A DNA stretch of 64,000 nt from Pyrinomonadaceae bacterium (lineage in GTDB: Bacteria > Acidobacteriota > Blastocatellia > Pyrinomonadales > Pyrinomonadaceae): contig JAHCHG010000004.1 in NCBI GenBank assembly GCA_026129865.1, forward strand, positions 310,001 through 374,000. Reading direction: 5' to 3'. The notes below the pieces were generated by a model. It did not search any database and had not been told where the DNA came from. It was given only the letters and a program-made list of their open reading frames with translations. Position 1 is the stretch's first letter; every line of letters begins with the position of its first letter. Shown one piece after another: positions 8,357-16,890 of this stretch. Made by a program: the position numbers and the translations under genes.

Positions 8357-9403
8357 TTAATTAAGAAATCGTGCTATTTCATCGCTGGCGCCGGCAAACA
8401 ATGTTCGAAGTTCTTCGACGGAAATATTGTCATCTTTTGATGAATACTCATTTTCGAGCGTATTCTGAGCTTCCATGTCATCACGAAGTTCCGGCAAAAC
8501 CGGAAGTATTACGTAATATCCATCGCGCTCAACGGTTCGAAAACATTCTTCCTCGGAAACCATTATCTCGTGAATCTTTTCGCCCGGGCGAATTCCCGTG
8601 TAAACGATCTCAAGATCCTTGTCGCCCATCAGACATTTTGCGACATCTGTTATTCTGGCTGCGGGCACTTTCGGAATATAGGTTTCACCGCGCTTTCCGC
8701 TGCCGATCGCTGCAAAAACCGTGTCGACCGCGCGGTCGAGCGAGAGCAAAAAGCGCGTCATTTCCGGCAGAGTAACCGTCAACGGCTGGTTATTTTTAAC
8801 TTGCTCAACGAACAGCGGAACGATAGAACCGCGCGAAGCGATCACATTTCCATACCGCACGCACGTGATGTTCGTTTTCGAACAATCGCGATTTCCCTCG
8901 ATCAAAATTCGTTCCTGCAAAGCCTTTGTCATGCCCATCACATTGATCGGCTTACATGCTTTGTCGGTTGAAATTCCGACTACTCTTTCTATCGGAAGAT
9001 CGTTTTCGCGGATCGCTTTGACAACATTTTCTGCGCCGATAATGTTGGTTAAAACCGCCTCGTACGGAAAATATTCACACGACGGAACCTGTTTTAATGC
9101 AGCAGCGTGAAATACAACGTCAACATCGCGCATCGCCGATAACAAAGATGACGGGTCGCGAACGTCGCCGATACGAAAATTCAAAACGTCGAGCGAATTT
9201 TCGTAGATAACATCGTCGGTCGCCGCCGTCTTGTGAAGATATTCCAAACGCATGAAATGCTGCTTCGCTTCATCGCGCGAAAAAACCGTTATTTTTTCCG
9301 GTCGCCCCATTTCGCCGGTCAAGAGCCGGCGAACCAATGTTTTGCCGAGCGACCCCGTGCCGCCCGTAACCAATATTCGTTTTCCTTCTAAATTGTTCTT
9401 CAT
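8357..9403 (-). CDS. UDP-GlcNAc 4,6-dehydratase/5-epimerase (CapE/WbjB/WbvB-like)
   Basis: A 348-residue extended short-chain dehydrogenase. The NADP loop TGGTGSLG is at about 13-20, STDKACKPINVMGMTKA lies near 150-166. In this group methionine replaces the usual catalytic tyrosine (MxxxK, here MGMTK), the hallmark of inverting dehydratases that also epimerise C5 and so feed L-sugar pathways. The product would be UDP-2-acetamido-2,6-dideoxy-L-arabino-4-hexulose. It overlaps the upstream RmlD-like gene by 4 bases and the 2-epimerase follows after 2 bases, so the three enzymes are made together. Confidence 0.88.
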   Translation of the reverse strand: MKNNLEGKRILVTGGTGSLGKTLVRRLLTGEMGRPEKITVFSRDEAKQHFMRLEYLHKTAATDDVIYENSLDVLNFRIGDVRDPSSLLSAMRDVDVVFHAAALKQVPSCEYFPYEAVLTNIIGAENVVKAIRENDLPIERVVGISTDKACKPINVMGMTKALQERILIEGNRDCSKTNITCVRYGNVIASRGSIVPLFVEQVKNNQPLTVTLPEMTRFLLSLDRAVDTVFAAIGSGKRGETYIPKVPAARITDVAKCLMGDKDLEIVYTGIRPGEKIHEIMVSEEECFRTVERDGYYVILPVLPELRDDMEAQNTLENEYSSKDDNISVEELRTLFAGASDEIARFLN

Positions 9404-10275
9404 ATTTTGCTTAAGTAAGGTAATTTATCGTCCGCCATTTTGCGGATCATTGTGTCCCATGATTCCGGTATAAAATCGGTTTCTGCACGAAATTTGCCGG
9501 AATCTAAACTCCTGTCCAACTTAAATTCTTCATCCCTTTCGATTTGAATGTCCAAATCGAAATGCTTCCGCACAAGTTGAAGCAGGTCGAATTTTGAGAT
9601 CGGATCGCTGGAAATATGGTATAAACCTTTGATTTCCGGATGATTTCTCATTAAATCGCCGATAATTTCGGCTAAAACTACGGTGGGAAAACCCGAGTAA
9701 ATTGCATTTGCGAAACCTTTTACGGTCTTTCCGCGGTTCGATAAAAACCATTCGATCAAACTATGTGCGCTCCCAAGTTCGCGCCCGATGATCGAAGTTC
9801 TGATCGTTAAATGGTCGCCGTTTACGACTTCACCTAAATTTTTCGATTTGCCGTAAAGGTCCGTTGCGTCCGGAAGATCTGTTTCGCTGTACATTCCTTT
9901 TCTGCCGTCAAAAACGCAGTCGGTGCTTATCGAAATAAGCCGTGCGTTGTGATTTTCAGCAATTTGCGCAAGTTGGTGCGGCAGCAACGAGTTGATCGTT
10001 ATCGTTTTCACCGCATTTTTCGCGCTTGGGAGCTGTTTTATGATCCCGACCGCGTTAATCAGATAATCCGGCGAAACTTCAGCAGCAACGCGTTCGACGG
10101 TTTCGATGGATTCAACGTCTATATTTTCAAATATTGTTTCCGCGCTGAAGATCTCACGATCGGAGATCGGTTCCGCAGAGCCGCGCACGGTGGCAAAGAC
10201 TTCAAAATCGCGTGAAAGGCATTGAACGAGCTTGTGCCCGAGCATTCCGGTTCCGCCGATGATCAAAGCTTTCAT
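9400..10275 (-). CDS. RmlD-like sugar nucleotide reductase (WbjC/WbvR-like)
   Basis: A 291-residue protein of the dTDP-4-dehydrorhamnose reductase family: the N-terminal GGTGMLGHKLV loop, ISTDCVFDGRKGMY (the RmlD STDYVFDG motif with Cys for Tyr), and catalytic YGKSK near residue 140. Because the neighbours are a CapE-like dehydratase/5-epimerase and an FnlC-like 2-epimerase, it most likely reduces the 4-keto group of the UDP-L-sugar rather than dTDP-4-keto-rhamnose; the plain RmlD form rather than the longer WbjC/CapF favours the WbvR (UDP-L-RhaNAc/QuiNAc) route. This is inference; no RmlA, RmlB or RmlC is seen here. Confidence 0.8.
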   Translation of the reverse strand: MKALIIGGTGMLGHKLVQCLSRDFEVFATVRGSAEPISDREIFSAETIFENIDVESIETVERVAAEVSPDYLINAVGIIKQLPSAKNAVKTITINSLLPHQLAQIAENHNARLISISTDCVFDGRKGMYSETDLPDATDLYGKSKNLGEVVNGDHLTIRTSIIGRELGSAHSLIEWFLSNRGKTVKGFANAIYSGFPTVVLAEIIGDLMRNHPEIKGLYHISSDPISKFDLLQLVRKHFDLDIQIERDEEFKLDRSLDSGKFRAETDFIPESWDTMIRKMADDKLPYLSKI

Positions 10276-10297
10276 TTAGTTCGATTAAAGTAGTTGT

Positions 10298-10323
10298 TGA
10301 ACTGTCTGCATTTCGACAGTTCA
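10298..10323 (+). repeat. Interspersed palindromic repeat, copy A
   Basis: Perfect 9-base inverted repeat TGAACTGTC / GACAGTTCA around the loop TGCATTTC, in the gap between two minus-strand genes. It shares the core TGTCTGCANNNCGACA with copies near 20312 and 30397, all in the same orientation. Confidence 0.55.
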
Positions 10324-10363
10324 TTAAAAATCTAAAGCTGTAAAGAGTAAATATGTCAGCGAT

Positions 10364-11554
10364 TTACGCTGCCGTAGTTGAAGTGACGGGTAACGCCTCA
10401 TCAAGTACTTGTTTTGTGTCTTTCTCGACGGAATCATCCGCAAGCCACTCTACGACAAATTCACGCGCCTGCTTTGACAGGACTGAAAATTGGTCCTGCT
10501 CCATATCGACACATTCTTGAATTACCGATTTCCATTTGTCCGGATCTTCGAGCGGAATATCCCAACCGACACCTTTTTTTTCCAGATTCAGCCACGGCGT
10601 CCGATCGCTGATCACTAGCGGGCAACCGGCAGCCATCGCCTCGAGAAAAACATGACCAAAATTTTCGGAAAATGTCGGAAGAACAAAGAAATGGTATCCA
10701 AGCAAAAGATCGCCCACAAGTTCATAGGCGACCGAACCGCGATATTCGACATTGATGTTCGGCGGGAGCTTTTTGATCGCGGCTTCGCAAATTTTCCAAT
10801 ATTCCGGAGTATCGATCGGACCGACAATATCCAACTGAAGAGCGCCTTTGATCGATCTTAACTCATCGATTAGCCAATCCAGATTTTTCTTGTCGCACAC
10901 ACGCGATAAATAGATCATTTTGGCAGCACCGCTTTTCTTGACGGGTTTTTTCTCGGGCGCATATTGATCGCAAAGAGAAATTGGCGGAAGATCCGGCGCA
11001 ATAAAGATCTTTCCTCCGGAACCTTTAATTTCCGCGATCTCATCCGACTCAAGCTGCGACGATGCTTTCCAGATTATGTTTTTATAAAGTCCCGATAGCT
11101 TTGCTAAATTTAAAAAGACCTTTTTCTTTTTCGCACGAAAGCGCAGCGACGCATCTGAAAGCTCGCCGCACGGCGCGATAACAATATTTTTCTGAGGTAT
11201 TAGTCGAAGTTTTCTAAGTTTTACAAGAAAGATCGCGGGTGTCGCGAAAAAACTATTTGTGTAATACACATCCGGTTTTACTTCCTGAACCAATGTCCGA
11301 AGTTTTGAAATCCGCATGTTTTCTTTTGAAAGATAGTACACCCGTGCGTTTCGAATCTCGTTCCAGTCATTTATCTTAACGTTGTCATAAGGTTCAGGAT
11401 TGTTCCTTCCGTCGTGATCGCGCGTTATTACAAAAAAGTCGTACTGATCGTGGAAACGGTCGACCATATTGACGATCGTTCGCATTCCGCCGCCGCTTTT
11501 ATAGCCCGGCAGATAGTAGTTGCAAACGATCAGTATCTTTGGTTTTTTCTCCAT
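10364..11554 (-). CDS. Glycosyltransferase family 4
   Basis: A 396-residue GT-B glycosyltransferase. It starts ILIVCNYYLPGYKSGGG, typical of the GT4 acceptor domain, and carries MIYLSRVCDKKNLDWL (start of the nucleotide-sugar domain, about residue 215) and the family E-x7-E region in FSENFGHVFLEAMAAGCP (about 300). It will add one sugar to the lipid-linked repeat unit on the cytoplasmic side. Donor and linkage cannot be predicted. It stands between the heptose genes and the UDP-L-sugar block. Confidence 0.85.
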   Translation of the reverse strand: MEKKPKILIVCNYYLPGYKSGGGMRTIVNMVDRFHDQYDFFVITRDHDGRNNPEPYDNVKINDWNEIRNARVYYLSKENMRISKLRTLVQEVKPDVYYTNSFFATPAIFLVKLRKLRLIPQKNIVIAPCGELSDASLRFRAKKKKVFLNLAKLSGLYKNIIWKASSQLESDEIAEIKGSGGKIFIAPDLPPISLCDQYAPEKKPVKKSGAAKMIYLSRVCDKKNLDWLIDELRSIKGALQLDIVGPIDTPEYWKICEAAIKKLPPNINVEYRGSVAYELVGDLLLGYHFFVLPTFSENFGHVFLEAMAAGCPLVISDRTPWLNLEKKGVGWDIPLEDPDKWKSVIQECVDMEQDQFSVLSKQAREFVVEWLADDSVEKDTKQVLDEALPVTSTTAA

Positions 11555-11569
11555 TAGCTAGATAATTTA

Positions 11570-12547
11570 TCAACAGTCTTGGGGTTCAGTTCGATGTGCC
11601 GAGTCGATCAGTTCCGTTCTATTAATAACAGTAGTTCCTATCTGTTCGATCACGATCCCTGCTGCGATATTTGCAAGCCGGGCGGATTCTTCAAGCGTTT
11701 TGCCGGAACCCAGAGCCACCGCGACTGTTGCGATAAAAGTATCGCCTGCGCCCGTTACATCATAAACATCGCGCGGCAGCGCTTCGATATGCAGAGGCGC
11801 AACGCCATCTTGAAAGAGCGTAACGCCGTCTTCTCCTTGAGTAATCAGGATCGCGTCAGTTTCAACCTCACGTAAAAGCTGTTCACCTGCAATCTCTACA
11901 ACCCGTTGACCGTTCTCTTCCAGTTTACAAGCCTCCGCAGCCTCTTTGCGGTTAGGCGTCAGCAGCGTAGCGCCGCGATATTTTTGATAATCCTTTCCTT
12001 TCGGATCGACTAAAATTTTAATATCGTTCGTTTTACCAAAATCAATGACGAATTTCAGCAGATCGTTTGTCAGAATCCCTTTGGCATAATCGGAAATTAC
12101 GATAATATCCGCTTCCGCCAATTTTGATTCAAGGCGCTCTTGTACGATCGATTCTTCCGCCGCATTGAATTCGCCCTCGCTTTCCTGATCAAGCCGGACG
12201 ATCTGCTGACTATGCGCGACAACGCGGGTTTTTACGGTTGTCGGTCGGTCATTCAGCTTTATCAAATGATCGGCGGAAATTCCTGACTTCGCCAAGATAT
12301 CCGGAAACATCGCGCCGCCTTCGTCGTTTCCGATCGCTCCGAAGAGCATGACGCTGGCGCCGAGAGCTGAAACATTGGCAGCAACATTTGCGGCGCCGCC
12401 CGCGGTCACCGTGGTTTTATTAAGCCGTACAACCGGAACAGGTGCTTCCGGCGAGATTCGATCAACGGATCCCCACCAGTAACGATCAAGCATTACGTCG
12501 CCGAAAACCAAGACATTCAGCCGTGAAAATTCTTCGAATCCGTCCAT
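11570..12547 (-). CDS. D-glycero-beta-D-manno-heptose-7-phosphate kinase (HldE kinase domain, RfaE1)
   Basis: A 325-residue PfkB-family sugar kinase. The N-terminal FGDVMLDRYWWG and SPEAPVPVV are diagnostic for the RfaE/HldE kinase half, and DVTGAGDTFIA near residue 260 carries the catalytic aspartate. It phosphorylates heptose-7-phosphate at C1 on the way to ADP-L-glycero-D-manno-heptose, the inner-core LPS sugar. The frame is open to a GTG at 12586, but the ATG at 12547 gives the normal family N-terminus and sits 2 bases after the stop of the preceding gene. Unlike E. coli HldE, the adenylyltransferase half is not fused here but is in the upstream gene. Confidence 0.88.
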   Translation of the reverse strand: MDGFEEFSRLNVLVFGDVMLDRYWWGSVDRISPEAPVPVVRLNKTTVTAGGAANVAANVSALGASVMLFGAIGNDEGGAMFPDILAKSGISADHLIKLNDRPTTVKTRVVAHSQQIVRLDQESEGEFNAAEESIVQERLESKLAEADIIVISDYAKGILTNDLLKFVIDFGKTNDIKILVDPKGKDYQKYRGATLLTPNRKEAAEACKLEENGQRVVEIAGEQLLREVETDAILITQGEDGVTLFQDGVAPLHIEALPRDVYDVTGAGDTFIATVAVALGSGKTLEESARLANIAAGIVIEQIGTTVINRTELIDSAHRTEPQDC

Positions 12548-12549
12548 TT

Positions 12550-13569
12550 TTATTGATCGATAAATCGCTCGTCGATTATCTCGCACCAGATATGAGCAAC
12601 CGTGATATGTGCCTCCTGAATGCGCGCCGTGCGTTCGGACGGCGCCATAAATGTCAGATCACACAGCGATGCGAGTTTTTTGCCTTTTGCACCGGTCATT
12701 CCCAAAGTTTTGCAGCCGATGTCGCGTGCCGCCATTACTGCGGCGATCACATTTGGCGAATTGCCGCTTGTACTGATCGCGATCAAGAGATCGTCTTTTG
12801 CTGCGAGAGCTTCGACCTGCCGCGCAAAAACGCGCTCAAAACTATAATCATTCGCAAGTGCCGTAAGTGCTGATGTATCAGTCGTTAAAGCTATTGCAGG
12901 TAAACCTTTACGTTCACTTTCATATCGTCCCACGAATTCGGCAGCCAGATGCTGAGCATCCGCCGCGCTTCCTCCGTTTCCGCAGATCAGAAGTTTTTTT
13001 CCTGCCTTTAATGTTGAATAAATTAGATCGGCGCAATCACGAATTGACGTTTTGTGATCCTTCGCCAAGACGGAAAAAACGGAACTATGTTCATCCAGCG
13101 ACCGATCAACAGCATCGTGACCGACATCTGCCGCAGCAGACTTATTTTCAGCGGCTTCGCCAGATCGTTTTATCACGTTGACGATCGAGCTTGATGAATA
13201 CCCGTCTTTTAATGGAAGCGAATAAACTTTGCCGCCGTTTGCTTCAACAAAATCGGCTCCGATTATCTCACCCGTTTTCCAATCGCCGCCTTTTACCAAA
13301 ACGTCGGGTTTAATGTCTTTGATCAAATTCTCCGGCGTAGTTTCATCAAAAACGACCACTTCATCGACCGACGCAAGCGCAAGAAGCACGGACTTTCTGT
13401 CGTCCTGATTCATAAACGGGCGCGGCGCACCCTTTATCGAACGAACCGAACGGTCGCTGTTGATGCCAACGACGAGCCTGTCGCCCAACGCCCGCGCCCG
13501 CTCAAGCAGATCGACATGTCCAGGATGAAGCAGATCGAAGCATCCATTTGTAAAAACTGTAACCGACAT
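12550..13569 (-). CDS. Fusion of heptose-1-phosphate adenylyltransferase (RfaE2) and phosphoheptose isomerase (GmhA)
   Basis: A 339-residue two-domain protein. Residues 1-135 are a cytidylyltransferase-like domain with FTNGCFDLLHPGH (HxGH at 15-18) and GYSSSSIV, as in the RfaE2 half of HldE, which moves AMP onto heptose-1-phosphate. Residues about 160-335 are a SIS-domain isomerase with CGNGGSAADAQHLAAEF (196-212), STSGNSPNV (267-275) and RIQEAHITVAH (316-326), which has the Glu/His residues of GmhA. GmhA turns sedoheptulose-7-phosphate into heptose-7-phosphate. So one polypeptide has the first and a late step of the pathway. The start is ATG 13569 rather than the GTG at 13581. The GmhB phosphatase is not in the window. 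Confidence 0.88.
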   Translation of the reverse strand: MSVTVFTNGCFDLLHPGHVDLLERARALGDRLVVGINSDRSVRSIKGAPRPFMNQDDRKSVLLALASVDEVVVFDETTPENLIKDIKPDVLVKGGDWKTGEIIGADFVEANGGKVYSLPLKDGYSSSSIVNVIKRSGEAAENKSAAADVGHDAVDRSLDEHSSVFSVLAKDHKTSIRDCADLIYSTLKAGKKLLICGNGGSAADAQHLAAEFVGRYESERKGLPAIALTTDTSALTALANDYSFERVFARQVEALAAKDDLLIAISTSGNSPNVIAAVMAARDIGCKTLGMTGAKGKKLASLCDLTFMAPSERTARIQEAHITVAHIWCEIIDERFIDQ

Positions 13570-13716
13570 TTTATTCAGCACTTATACATTGTTTCGATAA
13601 AGACGAAAGCTTAGTAAAGCACATTCAAATCGTTGAATCAAAACTGTCTTCGATCGAAAAAACACGCCCGTCGACGACGACCGCAGGTCGTTATCGAAAT
13701 GAGCTAAAAATTTCCT

Positions 13717-14475
13717 TTAGAAAATGATCTCATGGTCCTTCAGGAAAAATAAATGAATGCCCCAATGTCCGTGATCGCTAAAGCGAACAAAACATTTATG
13801 ACAGCCATTGCGCTGAAGTATCCGAAAAATTTTATTTAAATCGTACGTGTGTACGGGAATCAGAGGCTCTTGCTTTTTTTGAAGCAGCAGATTTCTAAGC
13901 GAAAAGACGAACGGCAGCTTCATATAGAGATTGTATTTCAGCACCGAACTACGTTTCCCCGGATGATCGTAAGTTAAATGAAGTGCGCCGATTCCGCCGT
14001 CTTCCAGCTTTTCGATCATCTTTTCAAAGATCGTTTCGCCGATAGAAGGATCGATGTGCTGAATTACGATAAACGAGTGAATGAAGTCGAATTTCCCCGA
14101 AACTCTGGAAATGTTGTCGTCGCTTTGAACAAACGAAATGTTATTAACGTTTGCCTTCACCGCGTTTCGTTCGGCTTCTTCGAGCATTCGTTTCGAAATA
14201 TCGACGGCGACCAATTCTCCGCTTCGCCGGGCGATGGGTATCGAAAGTCTGCCGACGCCGCAGCCGAAATCCAGCGAGCGCTTTGGACGGAAATCTGAGA
14301 CCAGATTAGTTTCTATTTCCTTCCAAACCGTTTCCGTGTAACGACTTCCGCTCTCGAAAAATTCAGCCAAAACATCTTCGCTAAGATTTTCCTTCTCAAA
14401 CTGATCAAGCGTAACAACGGCAAAATACGGATTTTCCTCGCCGAAATGTTCCCAAGTTTTTTGAATTTTACTCAT
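13717..14475 (-). CDS. Class I SAM-dependent methyltransferase
   Basis: A 252-residue Rossmann methyltransferase. Motif I SLDFGCGVGRLSIPIA is near residues 68-83, followed by VAVDISKRMLEEAERN (acidic motif II) and FDFIHSFIVIQHI (motif post-II). The substrate is unknown; within a polysaccharide locus an O-methylation of a sugar is likely. It follows the membrane polymerase gene directly on the same strand. No membrane segment or signal peptide. Confidence 0.78.
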   Translation of the reverse strand: MSKIQKTWEHFGEENPYFAVVTLDQFEKENLSEDVLAEFFESGSRYTETVWKEIETNLVSDFRPKRSLDFGCGVGRLSIPIARRSGELVAVDISKRMLEEAERNAVKANVNNISFVQSDDNISRVSGKFDFIHSFIVIQHIDPSIGETIFEKMIEKLEDGGIGALHLTYDHPGKRSSVLKYNLYMKLPFVFSLRNLLLQKKQEPLIPVHTYDLNKIFRILQRNGCHKCFVRFSDHGHWGIHLFFLKDHEIIF

Positions 14476-15993
14476 TTAGATAATTCGCCGCTGACTTCCA
14501 ACCATTAACCTGATCAGCAAAATGCCAAGGATCGAAACGGCGCCGACCTTGATCATATACGGCAGGATCGAACCGTAAAAACTTTCATAAGAAACGCTGG
14601 TTAAAAGCATGTAAAACAAAACGACGCGCCAGTAAGAAAAATCCTGGTCTTCGATAAAGGTCGAATAAAGAATTCGTAGTAAAAATCCCAGCAGGATCAT
14701 CCCGATCGGAACGCCGATTGGTCCGAAATTTCGAAGCAGATCGCCCATCGGCGTGATCGTGAAAGAATTTTCGCCGTAATCAAAATAAAGATCGCCGTAT
14801 TTTCTCGGTTCGGACGCGACCGGTTTGTCCGCCCACATAACCCGTGGAATTACAAAGGTTACGGTGTCTTTGTAAATGTTGTTATCTAACCCGTAACTCT
14901 CTTCATAAGGTTTCAGCTTTTCATAATTTGCAACCACGACCGCAAGAGAACTGACGGCTTCAATTCGTTCGGCAAAGGCTGAAAAACCGCGCTCTAGCGT
15001 CACGCTAAGATCCTGTTCGGACACGCGATCGATCGTCTTTCCGACATATTCAGCGTATTGTTCCATACTGACCTGCGCTTCCGTTTGTTTGATCGAACGA
15101 AAAGTCGTCCCGTAGATCATTCCGATCAAAAGCGCCAGCGTGATAGTCACGCCTGCGTAAACGCGGTGCTGGATCTTAATGGTTCGCCCTGAAAGCACAA
15201 ACGCAAACGCGATCAAAATGAAGATCTGAAAGAGGCTCCCGCGATTTCCCTGAAACGCTGCCTTCACGAACGAGACCGATATCAAGATCGACATCACCAG
15301 GTAATGATTTACGTTCCACCTTTTAACCCGAAAAACGCAGAGCCAGAGAAGAAAACTCGCCTGGAGCCAAAATAGCGAAAGCAGAAAGATCAATCCGTCA
15401 TAGGAATTAATTTCGTCAACCTTTTGAAATCCGAGCAGACCGTTGACGAAAGCGACGATCATATTAACCAGACCAAAACCGAACAACGCCAATCCCGGCA
15501 AAAGAAGATCGCTGCTTTTCCATTTCCATTCCGGAAGCCAGGAACCGACCTTCGCCCCAACGCTTTTTCCATATGGAATGAAGAAACCGACGGCTAAAGC
15601 GGCATAGCCGATCATTACGTAAACCAGCGTCAGAGGCAGGTTATATCTTTGATCATCAATGAATGAAAGGAAATACGGTTCGGAGATTCCGCTTGCTAAC
15701 ACGAGCCCGCCGACGAAAAATGCAGGGAAAAAATAAGACCAGGCAGCGAAAACCAGCGGATGAAAAACGTTAAATTTGCCTTTGTAGTAGAGATAGAGAC
15801 TCGGCGCGGCAATGACCAAACCTGTGGCGAAAACCCACGGCATGAGGTACATTTCGCGAAATGGATTAAAGCTGTCGGTCGTCAGAACAAGAAGCGTAAA
15901 TAACCCGATAAGGACAAGCGCAAGAAGTCCGAACGCCGGAATTAACAACGCTTTATCGTGATCCATTGTAAATTTGCCGTTTCTTCTTTCCAT
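14476..15993 (-). CDS. Polytopic membrane protein, probable Wzy-type repeat-unit polymerase
   Basis: About 505 residues with roughly twelve hydrophobic segments and a large extracytoplasmic loop around residues 295-410 containing RSIKQTEAQ and the conserved-looking RVMWADKP. This topology, length and low motif content fit O-antigen/exopolysaccharide polymerases, which join lipid-linked repeats on the periplasmic face. It is the only candidate polymerase in the locus, near the Wzx-like gene. I take ATG 15993; the TTG before it and an ATG at 15966 are alternatives. Assigned by topology and context, not by a sharp motif. Confidence 0.7.
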   Translation of the reverse strand: MERRNGKFTMDHDKALLIPAFGLLALVLIGLFTLLVLTTDSFNPFREMYLMPWVFATGLVIAAPSLYLYYKGKFNVFHPLVFAAWSYFFPAFFVGGLVLASGISEPYFLSFIDDQRYNLPLTLVYVMIGYAALAVGFFIPYGKSVGAKVGSWLPEWKWKSSDLLLPGLALFGFGLVNMIVAFVNGLLGFQKVDEINSYDGLIFLLSLFWLQASFLLWLCVFRVKRWNVNHYLVMSILISVSFVKAAFQGNRGSLFQIFILIAFAFVLSGRTIKIQHRVYAGVTITLALLIGMIYGTTFRSIKQTEAQVSMEQYAEYVGKTIDRVSEQDLSVTLERGFSAFAERIEAVSSLAVVVANYEKLKPYEESYGLDNNIYKDTVTFVIPRVMWADKPVASEPRKYGDLYFDYGENSFTITPMGDLLRNFGPIGVPIGMILLGFLLRILYSTFIEDQDFSYWRVVLFYMLLTSVSYESFYGSILPYMIKVGAVSILGILLIRLMVGSQRRII

Positions 15994-15996
15994 CAA

Positions 15997-16887
15997 TTAA
16001 ACCGATCTCAGTTGCTTTTTAACCGGAATACATAAAACATTGGCTCCGCGATCTTCGTTTCGAAAGGATTTTAGCGGTTCAAGTTTCCCATTCTCTTCAT
16101 TGATCGCAAAGTATTCAAAATCGCCATGCGCTTTAAAAAATTCCAATATATCGTTCGGCAAATAACCGAATCCGCGAGTCGTGTCGAGAGCCATTTCAAT
16201 TTCAAAAACAGGAAGCTGTTCGAGTTCGAAAAGCCGCGTTGCGCCTTTAAGCATCATCAATTCTGCGCCTTCGATATCGATCTTTACAAAATCGACCGAA
16301 TCGATCGCGTTCTGCTCCATGTATGAATTCAGCGTTCTTACCGGACATTCAAACGTACGTTTTTCCGACCGCCCAAAATCCGCCATCGAAGCGTGCCCGT
16401 CGGGCAGATCGTCAAAAACATTCATCAAAACAACACCTTCGCTTTCCGAAAGCGCAAAATTGTTAAGTTTTACGACCTCGCTGTTCGCATTCGATTTTAC
16501 ATTTTCCTGCAAAATCTCAAAAGTTGCGGGAATCGGTTCAAAAGAATGAACCTGCCCGTTTTTGCCGACCAGTTGCTGCAGCAATGTAGTATACCAACCG
16601 ATATTCCCGCCGATATCGAAACAAACAAATCCCGGTTTAACAATAGATCTGATTATTTTCGTGATCTCCGGCTCATATTCGCCCAAAAAATAAAGAAAAT
16701 AGGCGGAATCGTTGTTAAAGTTTGTCTTTAAGCTGCGTCCGTCGATAGTTTCAATGCGTAACCGCTTCGGCAAGTGCTCTTCAAGACGCAAACTTGCCAG
16801 AGCCAGACGGTACTTACCTTTTCTGATCGGAGAATTAAACGTATAGAACCGCGCAAGACGCGGCAAAATTCCAAGCTGTTCCGCCAC
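15997..16887 (-). CDS. FkbM-family methyltransferase
   Basis: A 296-residue SAM-dependent methyltransferase. The FkbM signature is visible: VCFDIGGNIGWYTTLL (motif I, about 107-122), VHSFEPIPATFEIL (motif II) and DFVKIDIEGAELMMLKGA (about 205-222). FkbM-type enzymes O-methylate sugar hydroxyls in polysaccharides and natural products. The start is a GTG at 16887. It is spaced 3 bases from the next methyltransferase gene, so the locus decorates its glycan with more than one methyl group. Confidence 0.85.
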   Translation of the reverse strand: MAEQLGILPRLARFYTFNSPIRKGKYRLALASLRLEEHLPKRLRIETIDGRSLKTNFNNDSAYFLYFLGEYEPEITKIIRSIVKPGFVCFDIGGNIGWYTTLLQQLVGKNGQVHSFEPIPATFEILQENVKSNANSEVVKLNNFALSESEGVVLMNVFDDLPDGHASMADFGRSEKRTFECPVRTLNSYMEQNAIDSVDFVKIDIEGAELMMLKGATRLFELEQLPVFEIEMALDTTRGFGYLPNDILEFFKAHGDFEYFAINEENGKLEPLKSFRNEDRGANVLCIPVKKQLRSV

Positions 16888-16890
16888 AAA

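Noticed and set aside
11570-13569. Frameshifted HldE
   Set aside because: The kinase and adenylyltransferase are both complete, in a different gene order and with a GmhA domain attached, so this is a real rearrangement and not a broken HldE.
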